Shown: positions 41,774-50,808 of the stretch, piece by piece
How positions within the stretch are numbered: the stretch's first letter is position 1
How the letters are laid out: each line of letters begins with the position of its first letter
NCBI RefSeq assembly: GCF_015040615.1
Contig: NZ_CP060402.1
Span: 1,054,001-1,118,000, forward strand
DNA: 64,000 nt
Reading direction: 5' to 3'
From: Microbacterium sp. YJN-G
GTDB taxonomy: Bacteria; Actinomycetota; Actinomycetes; Actinomycetales; Microbacteriaceae
The notes under the pieces: generated by a model
The model's input: the letters and a program-made list of their open reading frames with translations, nothing else
Told to the model about the DNA's origin: nothing
Databases searched by the model: none
Translations under genes and position numbers: made by a program

Positions 41774-43390
41774 ATGAACGACGACAAGACCCCCGGTGAG
41801 GCATCGACTCCCGAGACTCCCGGCACGCCCGACACCCCTCGCACGCCGGAGGGGCCGAACCCCTCCGCCGCCGCACCCGGCCCGGATGCTGCGGTCCCCA
41901 GCGGGCACAGCATCCCCGCCACCTTCGGCTCGCACTCGCAGACCCCGGCTTGGCAGCCGCCGCACGGCGCGCCCAGCCAGCCCGGGAGCGGCGCGCGGTC
42001 CGGACCGCACCAGCCCGGAGTCCACCAGCCCGGTCCTCACCAGACGAGCGCGTACGGCACCGCCCCGCAGGCGCCCGGCGTGCACGCACCGGGAGCATCC
42101 TTCGGAAACCAGGGCCGGCCGAATGACCAGACTCTGCCGCTCGACCCGTCGCTGCTCAGCGCACCCGCCGGATCGCAGCCCGAGGCTCCGCGCCGGAACG
42201 GCGGAGCGGTGAAGGTCGCCGGTCTCATCCTCGCCGCCGCCCTTGTCGGCGGTGTGGCGGGATTCGGCGGCAGCGCCATCGGCAACGCCGTGTTCGACCG
42301 ACCGGCCTCGCAGACGGCATCCGGTCCCGGGACGGTCACGGTCAACAACCCCGGTTCGGTGAACGAGACCGCCGCGATCGCCACCGAGGTGCTCCCGTCG
42401 GTGGTGACCATCGAGGTCGCCGGCTCGCAGGCCTCGGGCAGCGGCTCGGGCGTCGTGCTGGACGACGAGGGCCACGTGCTCACGAACACCCACGTCGTGA
42501 CCCTCGGCGGTGCCGCTGCCGACCCCGCGATCCGCGTCACGACCTCCGACGGTCGCATCTTCTCGGCGACCGTCGTCGGCACCGACCCCATCTACGACCT
42601 CGCGGTCATCAAGATCGAGGGCGCGAGCGACCTCACCCCGATCGAGTTCGCCGACTCGTCGAAGCTGAACGTGGGAGACACCGCGGTCGCCGTCGGCGCA
42701 CCGCTCGGCCTTGCCAACTCGGTCACCACCGGCATCGTCAGCGCCCTCAACCGCAGCATCCAGGTGGCCTCGGCCGCCCTGCCCGATGCGCCGAACGGTG
42801 ACGGCCAGGACGGTGAGGAGGACGGCGAGGGCGGTCCGTTCCAGTTCGACATCCCCGGCATGCGCAGCCAGCAGGCCACGCAGTCGATCTCGATCGCCGT
42901 GATCCAGACCGACGCCGCCATCAACCCCGGCAACTCGGGCGGCGCCCTCGTCGACAGCAAGGGCCGCCTGATCGGAATCAACGTGGCCATCGCGACCGCC
43001 GGCGGCTCGTCCTCCGAGGAGTCGGGCTCGATCGGACTCGGCTTCGCCATCCCGTCAGGCATCGCCGAGCGCGTCGCCGACGAGATCATCGCCGACGGAT
43101 CCGCCACCCACGGCCTGCTCGGGGCGACGGTGCGCGACGCGTCATCCGTCGAGGACGCCACGGTCGCCGGTGCCGTCATCGACACCCCGACCGAGGGCGG
43201 CGCCGCCGAGGCGGCGGGCCTGCGCCGTGGTGACGTGATCACCCACTTCAACGGCGTGCCGATCACCAGCGCCAGCGACCTCACCGCGCAGGTGAGGGCC
43301 GCGGCCGCCGGGTCGGAGGCGGAGATCAGCTACGTCCGCTCCGGCAAGAGCTACACGGTCGAGGCGACGCTGGGCGAGCTCAAGCTCTGA
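41774..43390 (+). CDS. HtrA/DegP-like membrane-anchored serine protease
   Basis: 538 residues: a Pro/Gly/His-rich cytoplasmic N-terminus (about 1-140), one transmembrane helix (about 146-170), a trypsin-like domain and one C-terminal PDZ domain (about 430-535). The triad is visible as His in LTNTHVV (about 239), Asp in IYDLAVI (about 275) and Ser in NPGNSGGAL (about 388). An acidic insert DGQDGEEDGEGG interrupts the protease domain near 345. AAGGAG lies 7 nt before the ATG. Expected to degrade misfolded envelope proteins. Confidence 0.93.
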   Translation: MNDDKTPGEASTPETPGTPDTPRTPEGPNPSAAAPGPDAAVPSGHSIPATFGSHSQTPAWQPPHGAPSQPGSGARSGPHQPGVHQPGPHQTSAYGTAPQAPGVHAPGASFGNQGRPNDQTLPLDPSLLSAPAGSQPEAPRRNGGAVKVAGLILAAALVGGVAGFGGSAIGNAVFDRPASQTASGPGTVTVNNPGSVNETAAIATEVLPSVVTIEVAGSQASGSGSGVVLDDEGHVLTNTHVVTLGGAAADPAIRVTTSDGRIFSATVVGTDPIYDLAVIKIEGASDLTPIEFADSSKLNVGDTAVAVGAPLGLANSVTTGIVSALNRSIQVASAALPDAPNGDGQDGEEDGEGGPFQFDIPGMRSQQATQSISIAVIQTDAAINPGNSGGALVDSKGRLIGINVAIATAGGSSSEESGSIGLGFAIPSGIAERVADEIIADGSATHGLLGATVRDASSVEDATVAGAVIDTPTEGGAAEAAGLRRGDVITHFNGVPITSASDLTAQVRAAAAGSEAEISYVRSGKSYTVEATLGELKL

Positions 43391-43409
43391 CCCCGCGCCG
43401 TGCAGATCA

Positions 43410-43446
43410 GGACGCCACCCCGCGATAGGCTCGCGGGGTGGCGTCC
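43410..43446. promoter_or_regulatory. 15-bp perfect inverted repeat with a -10-like box in its loop
   Basis: GGACGCCACCCCGCG (43410-43424) and its exact complement (43432-43446) flank the 7-nt loop ATAGGCT. TAGGCT (43426-43431) is 6 nt before the GTG at 43438, and the right arm contains that start codon. The structure may end the HtrA-like transcript, house the next promoter, or both. Confidence 0.7.
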
Positions 43447-44691
43447 TTCTCATTCGGCACCGGCAACGCGGCGAAGCTGCTCCGTCTGCCGCTGTATGCC
43501 GCGGGACGCATAGGAACGATGCTCGTGCCGCGCGGCGAGGTCTGGGTGTTCGGCTGCGGAGCCGGAATCGGCGACGGTGCGCTCGCCCTGCACCGCGAGG
43601 CGCGGGCGGCGGGGCACCGCACACTCTGGCTCACCCGCTCCGCGCAGGAGGAGGCACAGGCCAGGGCTCTGGGAATCCGCACGCGGCGCCGCGACGGGCT
43701 GCGCGGCTGGTGGGCCACCGCACGCGCGGGTGTGCTCGTGGTCACGCACGGTCTCGGCGACGTCAACCGCTACGGCAGCACCGACGGCTTCGTCGTGCAG
43801 CTGTGGCACGGCATTCCGCTCAAGCGCATCGGGCTGGATTCACCGGTGACCGCACAGGTTCCCGCCGGACTCCCGGGCGGTCGCCTGCTGCGCCGCCTGC
43901 TCAGCGTCGCGTACCGCGGTGCGGCGCAGCGCATCCGGGTGCTGCCGGCCGCCTCGCATCGCGCACGCGGACGGCTCGAGTCCGCATTCCGACTCGGGCA
44001 TGATCGCGTGGTGGTCACCGGCGAGCCCCGCGTCGACGTGCTCTCGGCCGGCACGCCGCAGGAGCGGCGCCTATCGGCATCCGCTCTGCTCACCCGCACC
44101 GGACCTCTGCTGCAGAACCAGCGCGCGCTGCTGTACGCGCCGACCTGGCGCGACGGCGCCGCCGATCCGGCGGTGCCGGATGCCGCGCAATGGGTGCGGA
44201 TCGTGCGGATGCTCGAGAAGCACGACGCGATCCTGTTCATCCGCTCCCACCCGCTGGGTGCCGGCTCGTACTCACCGCCGTGGTCCAGCGGACGGGTGAG
44301 GATGCTCGGCTCCGAGCTGATCGCCGACGTCACCCCTGCACTGCCTCGCATCGACCTGCTGATCACCGACTACTCATCCATGGCGTACGACGTAGGGCTG
44401 CTCGCGACACCGGTCGTGTACCTCGCGCCCGACGTCGCGGAATACGCGCGGGAGCGCGGCTTCTACGGCACCTACGAGGACGTCGCGGGTGACGACTACG
44501 CGCGTGACTGGGGCGAGGCGATCGCGCAGATCGACGAGGTGCTCGGTGACGCCGCAGAGCACGCTCGGCGGGCGGAGCGCTCGGCAGAGCTCAGCGCGCA
44601 CATGCACGCCTTCCGCGACGGCGGCAACGCCCGCCGCGTGTACCAGGCCATCCGCGCACGGGGAATCCCCGGGCCGAAAGGAGCACGATGA
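43438..44691 (+). CDS. CDP-glycerol glycerophosphotransferase-family protein
   Basis: 417 residues of the TagB/TagF GT-B family. LWHGIPLKRIG, LLYAPTWRD, FIRSHPLG and LITDYSSMAYDV are the motifs binding the CDP-polyol and polymer. The short N-terminus, without the long TagF extension, fits a priming or single-unit transferase building wall teichoic-type polymer on the inner membrane face. GTG 43438 lies in the inverted repeat. The next transferase overlaps by ATGA. Confidence 0.82.
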   Translation: MASFSFGTGNAAKLLRLPLYAAGRIGTMLVPRGEVWVFGCGAGIGDGALALHREARAAGHRTLWLTRSAQEEAQARALGIRTRRRDGLRGWWATARAGVLVVTHGLGDVNRYGSTDGFVVQLWHGIPLKRIGLDSPVTAQVPAGLPGGRLLRRLLSVAYRGAAQRIRVLPAASHRARGRLESAFRLGHDRVVVTGEPRVDVLSAGTPQERRLSASALLTRTGPLLQNQRALLYAPTWRDGAADPAVPDAAQWVRIVRMLEKHDAILFIRSHPLGAGSYSPPWSSGRVRMLGSELIADVTPALPRIDLLITDYSSMAYDVGLLATPVVYLAPDVAEYARERGFYGTYEDVAGDDYARDWGEAIAQIDEVLGDAAEHARRAERSAELSAHMHAFRDGGNARRVYQAIRARGIPGPKGAR

Positions 44692-46124
44692 CGACCGCTC
44701 GGATCGATGAGCAGGCGCAGACCCTGATCATCGCGGGGACCGGGCCGCGGCCGGCATCGGCCCAGCTCACGGGACCGCGTGCCTGCGTCGCCGCGAAGCT
44801 GACCGGCGGCGGGCGCACGTGGAAGGCCGCCTTCCCGCTGCGCGTGGCGCGGTGGGGCGGCGCCGAGCTGCCGCTTCCTGCGGGGGAATACGAAATCGAG
44901 GCCGAGGGTGCGGATCTCACCGCCGTCGAGCTGGCGCCCGTGCTGCTGCCGATCCTGCGCGTGTCTGTCCGCGGTGATCGCGTGCAGATCGGCGCACCGC
45001 TGGACGCGGTCTACGAGACCGCGGAGGGGCAGCGCACCCTCGAGCTGCGCTACGTCGCCCAGGCAGGGGGCAGCGAGAACGCAGTCTTCTTCGAAAGCTT
45101 CTACGGACAGACCTCCGGCTGCAACCCGCGCGCGATCGATCGCGTGCTCGCCGAGCGCGCACCCTCCGTGCAGCGGTACTGGGCAGTCACCGACCTGTCG
45201 GTGGAGGTGCCCGAGGGCGCCGTCGCCGTCGTCGAGGGCAGCCCCGAGTGGTGGCGTGCCCGCGCGGACTCGCGGCTGCTGGTCGTGAACGACTGGCTAC
45301 GCCGACGGTTCGTGCGCAAGCCGGGCCAGCACGTGCTGCAGACCTGGCACGGCACACCGCTGAAGCGCCTCGCACTGCACCGTCCCGGCTTCGACCCGCG
45401 GCGCATGGCCGCCGTCGTCAAGGAATCCCGCCGGTGGGATGCCGTGCTCGCGCAGAACACCTATGCCGCGCGTGTGCTTCGCAAGGCGTATGCCCTGTTC
45501 GGCAAGCCCATCTGGGTCGAGGGGTACCCGCGCAACGACGTCTTTGCCAACGGCGACCCGGCTGCTGTGCGGGAGGCGCTCGGCATCGGCGCGGGCGAGC
45601 GGGTGCTGCTGTATGCGCCGACGTGGCGGGACGACCGCGCCGAGATGGTCGACTTCCTCGACCCGGAGGAGCTCGCGGCTCGCACCGACTCGGTGGTGCT
45701 CGTGCGCGGGCATTCGCGCACGCTCAAGCCCGGCCGCGACCAGTCCGGCGCCCGGGTCATCGACGTCACGGGATACCCGGAGACCGCGCGGCTGCTGCTC
45801 ATCGCGGATGCTCTCATCACGGACTACTCATCGGTCATGTTCGACTTCAGCGTGACCGGGCGGCCGATGTACTTCCTCGTGCCCGACCTCGAGCACTACC
45901 GCGGGCAGCTGCGCGGGTTCTACTTCGACCTCGCCGAACGCGCCCCCGGTCCGCTCGTGCGCACTCAGCAGGAGCTGATCGACGCGCTGCTCGACGACGG
46001 TGGAGCGGATGCCTACCGCGACCGCTATGCCGCCTGGACGGCGCAGTTCAACCGACTGGACGACGGCGGCGCCGCCGACCGTGTCGTCTCCCGCATCCTC
46101 GACCAGGGCTGGCTCAACCCCTGA
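44688..46124 (+). CDS. CDP-glycerol:poly(glycerophosphate) glycerophosphotransferase-like (TagF-type)
   Basis: 478 residues. A beta-rich N-terminal part (about 1-110) precedes a full TagF catalytic region: FESFYGQTSGCNPRAI, VLQTWHGTPLKRL, EGYPRNDVF, LLYAPTWRDD, ITDYSSVMFDFS and RGFYFDLAE. These are closer to classical TagF than its upstream neighbour, so it is the better candidate for chain extension with glycerol-phosphate or another polyol phosphate. AAAGGAG precedes the ATG, which overlaps the previous stop. Confidence 0.86.
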   Translation: MTTARIDEQAQTLIIAGTGPRPASAQLTGPRACVAAKLTGGGRTWKAAFPLRVARWGGAELPLPAGEYEIEAEGADLTAVELAPVLLPILRVSVRGDRVQIGAPLDAVYETAEGQRTLELRYVAQAGGSENAVFFESFYGQTSGCNPRAIDRVLAERAPSVQRYWAVTDLSVEVPEGAVAVVEGSPEWWRARADSRLLVVNDWLRRRFVRKPGQHVLQTWHGTPLKRLALHRPGFDPRRMAAVVKESRRWDAVLAQNTYAARVLRKAYALFGKPIWVEGYPRNDVFANGDPAAVREALGIGAGERVLLYAPTWRDDRAEMVDFLDPEELAARTDSVVLVRGHSRTLKPGRDQSGARVIDVTGYPETARLLLIADALITDYSSVMFDFSVTGRPMYFLVPDLEHYRGQLRGFYFDLAERAPGPLVRTQQELIDALLDDGGADAYRDRYAAWTAQFNRLDDGGAADRVVSRILDQGWLNP

Positions 46125-46144
46125 CCCCTGGGCCCCTGAGATGA

Positions 46145-46223
46145 CTGGGTCCCTGAGGCTCTCGAAGGGTCCAGCCCAACTCTCGTTCCCGTCTGGGTCC
46201 CTGAGGCTCTCGAAGGGTCTCAG
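46145..46223. repeat. Two direct copies of a REP-like element
   Basis: The sequence CTGGGTCCCTGAGGCTCTCG followed by AAGGGTC occurs at 46145-46171 and again at 46193-46219. Each copy is weakly self-complementary (CCCT...AGGG). They lie between convergent genes; related copies occur at 50764-50792 and 51356-51418. Confidence 0.85.
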
Positions 46224-46243
46224 CAACCCACCTTCCCAGGCGC

Positions 46244-47326
46244 TCAGGGAAGCGGCGTGTTGCGCTCGCCGAGCCGCGAGGCGTCGACCGTGTCGCCGGC
46301 GCCGCGCAGCACACCCGCCAGGAACCCGAGCCCCCAGGCGATGTGCATGGTCGGCAGCACGGCCAGCGTCCACAGCCGCTCACGCAGGCCGCGAGGCCCG
46401 CGAGCGATGCCGACACCGCCCAGCCCGACCGCGATCACCAGCAGCGCGTAGACGACGACCGGCACGTACACGAGCGATGCCACCACGGACGCAAGGCCGC
46501 GCAGCACCCCGGTCAGCTGCAGCACGCCGACGATCACCGCGAGTGCTGTGATGAGCACCAGCGCGGGCGGCGCGAAGAAGCGCAGACCGTTGCTGCGCCC
46601 GTAGCGGCGGACCAGCTCGCCGCGCCACGCACCGGTGGCACGGAACTGCCTGGCCAGCCGCCACCAGTTCTCCCGCGGCCAGTAGGTCACCGACAGAGCC
46701 GGATCGAACCAGACCAGGTGCCCGGCCTGCCGGATGCGCAGATTCAGCTCCCAGTCCTCGCCGCGGCGGATCGTCTCGTCGAACAGCCCGACGGCTTCGA
46801 TGACGTCGCGTCGCATCACCCCGAGGTACGCCGACTCCGCCTCGCCCTCCTGCGCGCCGCCGTGATACGCGCCGCCGCCGAGTCCGACGGGGGAGTTGTA
46901 CAGGCGCGCGACGGCGCGCTGGAACGGCGTGCGGCCGCCGGCGTGCATGACGCCGCCGACGTTCGCCGCCCCGGTGCGGCTCAGGGTGGCCAGGGCGCGC
47001 CGCGCGTATCCGGGCGCGAGCTCGGAGTGCGCGTCGACCCGGATGACGGTGGGATGCCGGCTCGCCCGGATCGCCGCGTTCAACCCGACGGGGATGTGCG
47101 CCTGAGGGTTATCGACCAGCCGGATCCGCTCGTCCGCAGCGGCCAGCCGCCGGGCGAGCTCGGTGGTGCCGTCCGTGGAGGGACCGAGTGCGAGCACGAG
47201 CTCGGTGGGACCCTCGACGTCCTGCTCCAGCACCGACTGCACCGCGTGCTCGAGATAGTCGATCTCGTTGAGCACGGGCATGACGAACGAGACGCCCTCG
47301 GCACCGTTCCCCTGGTTGTCCTGCAC
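46244..47326 (-). CDS. Family 2 glycosyltransferase with C-terminal membrane helices
   Basis: 360 residues. A GT-A domain begins VSFVMPVLNE; RVDAHSE is the DxD-like donor-binding motif and RGEDWELNLRIRQAG the catalytic ED segment. Two to three transmembrane helices follow (about 255-340), the plan of ExoA-like polysaccharide glycosyltransferases working on lipid-linked acceptors. GTG 47326 has CATGAT (47333-47338) 6 nt upstream. Divergent from the first of the duplicated glycerophosphotransferases. Confidence 0.85.
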   Translation of the reverse strand: MQDNQGNGAEGVSFVMPVLNEIDYLEHAVQSVLEQDVEGPTELVLALGPSTDGTTELARRLAAADERIRLVDNPQAHIPVGLNAAIRASRHPTVIRVDAHSELAPGYARRALATLSRTGAANVGGVMHAGGRTPFQRAVARLYNSPVGLGGGAYHGGAQEGEAESAYLGVMRRDVIEAVGLFDETIRRGEDWELNLRIRQAGHLVWFDPALSVTYWPRENWWRLARQFRATGAWRGELVRRYGRSNGLRFFAPPALVLITALAVIVGVLQLTGVLRGLASVVASLVYVPVVVYALLVIAVGLGGVGIARGPRGLRERLWTLAVLPTMHIAWGLGFLAGVLRGAGDTVDASRLGERNTPLP

Positions 47327-47399
47327 CTGTCGATCATGTCACGGGCAGGCGCCGGACCGGCTCGGGCGATTCGGAGGTTGCCCCGCTAGCGTGCGGCGG

Positions 47400-48641
47400 A
47401 TGGATGCCATCACCGATGCGAAGAAGGCGTACCGGCTGCTCCGGCGGGCGTTCGCGGCACGGACCGCGCGGCAGCGGGTGCGGGGCATGCTCCTGACGCG
47501 GTCACCGCATCCGGCCGGCCGCTTCCGGATCGCCGTGTACTTCGCCGACACCGACGTGAACATGTATCAGATCCGGCAGTGGTACCGCCCTCTGCAGGCG
47601 ATCGCCGACCGGTTCCCCGTGATCGTGCTCTCGCGCTCGCCGCTGGGTGCCGAGGCGCTGCTGCGCGACGGAGCCCTGCCCGTGGCGTTCGTGCCGCAGA
47701 TCGACGAGCTCGAACAGGTGCTCGCCGCACAGGACATCCGCATCGTCCTCTACGTGAACCAGAACGCGCGCAACTTCCAGATGTTCCGGTACGCGCAGCG
47801 CTGGCACGTGTTCATCAACCATGGTGAGTCCGACAAGATCTACATGGCCAGCAACCAGTACAAGGCCTACGATTACGCGCTGATCGCCGGGCAGATGGCA
47901 CACGACCGGCTCGCCGAGGCGCTTTGGGACTACGACGTGGATCACCGCACGATCCGCATCGGGCGACCGCAGGCCGACCATTTCGCCGGCGACGTGCCCT
48001 ACGAGCCCGATGACCGCACGGTCGTGCTCTACGCGCCGACCTGGGAGGGCGACCGCGCCTCGATGAGCTACGGCTCGGTGCTCAGCCACGGCGTCACCCT
48101 GGTCGAGCAGCTGCTCGCCTCGGGCCGGCACCGTGTCATCTACCGACCTCATCCGCGCACGGGTGTCATGGACGACGCGTACGGCGCCGCCAGCAGGCGC
48201 ATCATCGGGATGCTGTCGGCCGCGAACGCCGCCGATCCGGAGGCGCAGCACGTGTATGACGATGGCCCGGAGATCGGCTGGCAGCTGGTCGCCGCCGATG
48301 TCGCCATCCTGGACGTGTCGGCGATGATCTACGACCGCCTCGCCACGGGACGGCCGCTGATCGTCACGCGTCCTCGCGATGAGGAGGCCGAGATCGACCG
48401 CTCCGGCTACCTCTCCGACTGCGAATGGCTCACGACCGCCGACGCCGCGGACGTGGTCGGCGAGGTGGACCGCGTGCTCCAGGACGACGAGGCCATCGCG
48501 CGCCTGGTGCACTGGTCGACGCGTTACTTCGGTGACACCACGCCCGGTGCCGCGACCGCCCGCTTCGCGGACGCGATCCGGGAGCTGTCGGACCGGTGGG
48601 AGCGCCACCGCGACCAGGATGCCGGTAGAACCGGGCGTTAA
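47400..48641 (+). CDS. CDP-glycerol glycerophosphotransferase-family protein, copy A
   Basis: 413 residues. The C-terminal half has VVLYAPTWEGDRAS, VIYRPHPRTGV and ILDVSAMIYDRLATG, a TagF-type GT-B catalytic domain in which ITDYSS is replaced by LDVSA. The N-terminal half is distinctive: FADTDVNMYQIRQWYRPL, VLYVNQNARNFQMF, FINHGESDKIYM. Over about 150 aligned residues it is roughly three-quarters identical to copy B, so the pair is a tandem duplication. TAGCGT (47387-47392) lies 7 nt before the ATG. Substrate probably a wall polyol-phosphate or sugar-phosphate polymer. Confidence 0.78.
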   Translation: MDAITDAKKAYRLLRRAFAARTARQRVRGMLLTRSPHPAGRFRIAVYFADTDVNMYQIRQWYRPLQAIADRFPVIVLSRSPLGAEALLRDGALPVAFVPQIDELEQVLAAQDIRIVLYVNQNARNFQMFRYAQRWHVFINHGESDKIYMASNQYKAYDYALIAGQMAHDRLAEALWDYDVDHRTIRIGRPQADHFAGDVPYEPDDRTVVLYAPTWEGDRASMSYGSVLSHGVTLVEQLLASGRHRVIYRPHPRTGVMDDAYGAASRRIIGMLSAANAADPEAQHVYDDGPEIGWQLVAADVAILDVSAMIYDRLATGRPLIVTRPRDEEAEIDRSGYLSDCEWLTTADAADVVGEVDRVLQDDEAIARLVHWSTRYFGDTTPGAATARFADAIRELSDRWERHRDQDAGRTGR

Positions 48642-48650
48642 GCTGGAACG

Positions 48651-49931
48651 ATGGGTGTTGTCTCGGACGGGAAGAAGGCGTATCGGCTGCTACGGAAGGC
48701 ACTCGCCTCACGCACCGCCGTGCAGCGGGTCCGCCGCACCCTCAAAGCCCAGGGCCCGCATCCGCACGGCCATTACAGGGTCGCGGTGTACTTCGCCGAC
48801 GGCGCCGTGAACATGTATCAGATGCGCCAGTGGTACCGCCCGCTGGCCGAGCTCGCGAAGCACTGGCCGGTCGTGGTGCTCTCCCGCAGCGCCACGGGCG
48901 CCGAGAAGCTCATCGAGGAGGACGGCCCGCCGGTGGCGTTCGTGCCCACGGTGCGCAACCTCGAGAAGTTCCTCGCCAAGCAGGACATCCGCGTCGTCCT
49001 GTACGTGAACCAGAACACCCGCAACTTCCAGATGTTCCGGTACGGGCGCCGCTGGCATGTGTTCATCAACCACGGCGAGTCCGACAAGATGTACATGACC
49101 ACCAATCAGTACAAGGCGTATGACTACGCGCTCATCGCCGGGCAGGCCGCCCGCGACCGGCTCAGCCGCACGCTGTGGGATTACGACCTCGACCGTCGCG
49201 CGATCGAGATCGGCCGGCCGCAGGCCGACCACTACTCCGGAACCCTGCCGTACACCCCCGATGAGCGCAGGGTCGTGCTGTACGCGCCCACCTGGGAGGG
49301 CGACCGTCCTTCGGCCCACTACGGCTCGATCGCCAGCCACGGTGAGCGGCTCATGCGCGCCCTGCTGGCCAGCGACCGACATCGCGTGATCTACCGGCCC
49401 CACCCGCGCAGCGGCGTCGTCGATGACGAGTACGGGGCGGCGCACCGCCGCATCCTCGCCGCGATCGAGGCGGCCAACGCCGCCGACCCGGCCGCCCAGC
49501 ACGTGTACGACGACGGTCCCGATCTCGGCTGGCAGCTCGCGGCGGCCGATGTCGCGATCGTCGACATCTCGGCGATGGTCTACGACCGGCTGGCCTCCGG
49601 CAAGCCGCTGCTGATCACCCGGCCCGCCGATGAGCGTGCGTCGATCGACACGTCCGGCTACCTGTCGGCGTGCGAGTGGCTCAGCGTGAGCGGCGCCGAC
49701 GACATCATCGCCGAAGTGGAGCGCGTGAGCGCCGACCAGGAAGCGGTGTCGCGCCTGCACACCTGGGTGCAGCACTACTTCGGCGACACCACTCCCGGAG
49801 CGGCCACGGCCAAGTTCCACGCCGCCATCGAGCAGCTCATGCAGAAGTGGGACGAGTGGCACGCGCGTGACGCCGTCCCGGACGCCGAGCTCGATGACGA
49901 TGATGACGACGCCTCCGACGACGAGGACTGA
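48651..49931 (+). CDS. CDP-glycerol glycerophosphotransferase-family protein, copy B
   Basis: 426 residues, paralogue of copy A with the same motifs (FADGAVNMYQMRQWYRPL, NHGESDKMYM, LYAPTWEGDRPS, VIYRPHPRSGV, IVDISAMVYDRLASG). It differs by an Asp-rich tail, LDDDDDDASDDED. Its -10-like TAAGCT (48639-48644) incorporates the TAA stop of copy A and lies 6 nt before the ATG, so B can be transcribed independently. The stop is 1 nt from the birA start. Confidence 0.78.
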   Translation: MGVVSDGKKAYRLLRKALASRTAVQRVRRTLKAQGPHPHGHYRVAVYFADGAVNMYQMRQWYRPLAELAKHWPVVVLSRSATGAEKLIEEDGPPVAFVPTVRNLEKFLAKQDIRVVLYVNQNTRNFQMFRYGRRWHVFINHGESDKMYMTTNQYKAYDYALIAGQAARDRLSRTLWDYDLDRRAIEIGRPQADHYSGTLPYTPDERRVVLYAPTWEGDRPSAHYGSIASHGERLMRALLASDRHRVIYRPHPRSGVVDDEYGAAHRRILAAIEAANAADPAAQHVYDDGPDLGWQLAAADVAIVDISAMVYDRLASGKPLLITRPADERASIDTSGYLSACEWLSVSGADDIIAEVERVSADQEAVSRLHTWVQHYFGDTTPGAATAKFHAAIEQLMQKWDEWHARDAVPDAELDDDDDDASDDED

Positions 49932-49932
49932 C

Positions 49933-50697
49933 ATGCACCTGACCCGCACGGCATCCGTGGCCTCCCATCTGCTCGTGCTGCCGGAGTGCGGATCGACCAA
50001 CGCCGAGCTGCGCCGGCGGGCGGCGGATGCTGCCACGTGGCCGCACCTGTCGGTGCTGATCACCGACACGCAGACCGCGGGCCGGGGCAGGCTCGACCGC
50101 ACCTGGAGCACGCCGCCCGGGTCGGCGCTCGCCGTGTCGGTGCTGCTGCGGGATCTGCCCGCTGACTTCGAGGTGCGCGGCTGGATCCCGCTCGCGGCCG
50201 GCGTCGCGATGACGGATGCCGTGGCAGCCCAGCTGCCCGGCCACGAGGTCGGCTTGAAATGGCCGAACGACATCCTCGTCGGCGGGCGCAAGATCTGCGG
50301 CATCCTCGCCGAGGTCACCGGCTCCGCCGTGATCGTCGGCACCGGCATCAACACGGCGATGACGGCCGACCAGCTGCCGGTGCCCACCGCCACCTCGTTC
50401 GCCGCGCTCGACGTCGTCGTCGACGCCGACCGTCTCGTCTCCGACTACCTCTCCGGCCTGTCCGCCGCGATCGCCGGACTGGCACGCACCGGGGATGCCG
50501 AGTCCGCGGGGGTGCACGCCGCGGCGACGCAGCGCTGCCTCACCCTCGGGCAGGATGTGAACGTCTCGCTGCCCGGCGGCGATGCACTGCACGGCCGGGC
50601 CGTGCGCCTGGCCTCGGACGGCCGGCTGGTCGTCGACACCGGCTCGGGGAAGCAGGAGGTCTCGTCGGGCGACGTCGTACACGTCAGGCCCGCCTGA
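49933..50697 (+). CDS. birA: Biotin--[acetyl-CoA-carboxylase] ligase, class I
   Basis: A 254-residue biotin protein ligase that makes biotinyl-AMP and attaches biotin to acyl-CoA carboxylases. AGRGRLDRTW (49-58) is the adenylate-binding loop, KWPNDI (109-114) and GGRKICGILAE carry the catalytic lysine. There is no N-terminal DNA-binding domain, so it is not a repressor. In M. tuberculosis birA (Rv3279c) is likewise beside a PH-domain protein and purK/purE. Confidence 0.93.
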   Translation: MHLTRTASVASHLLVLPECGSTNAELRRRAADAATWPHLSVLITDTQTAGRGRLDRTWSTPPGSALAVSVLLRDLPADFEVRGWIPLAAGVAMTDAVAAQLPGHEVGLKWPNDILVGGRKICGILAEVTGSAVIVGTGINTAMTADQLPVPTATSFAALDVVVDADRLVSDYLSGLSAAIAGLARTGDAESAGVHAAATQRCLTLGQDVNVSLPGGDALHGRAVRLASDGRLVVDTGSGKQEVSSGDVVHVRPA

Positions 50698-50763
50698 CCC
50701 GTTCTGTCTGACGAGCACTCCCTGGAGTGGGGCATGGGAACCGAGGGCTGAGCAGGACACACC

Positions 50764-50792
50764 TGGGCCCCTGAGCCTGCCGAAGGGCCGCG
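50764..50792. repeat. REP-like element, single copy
   Basis: TGGGCCCCTGAGCCTGCCGA followed by AGGGCCGCG matches the element at 46.1-46.2 kb with several substitutions. It ends just before the promoter of the PH-domain gene. Confidence 0.7.
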
Positions 50793-50808
50793 CAGGCACA
50801 ATGGAGGA

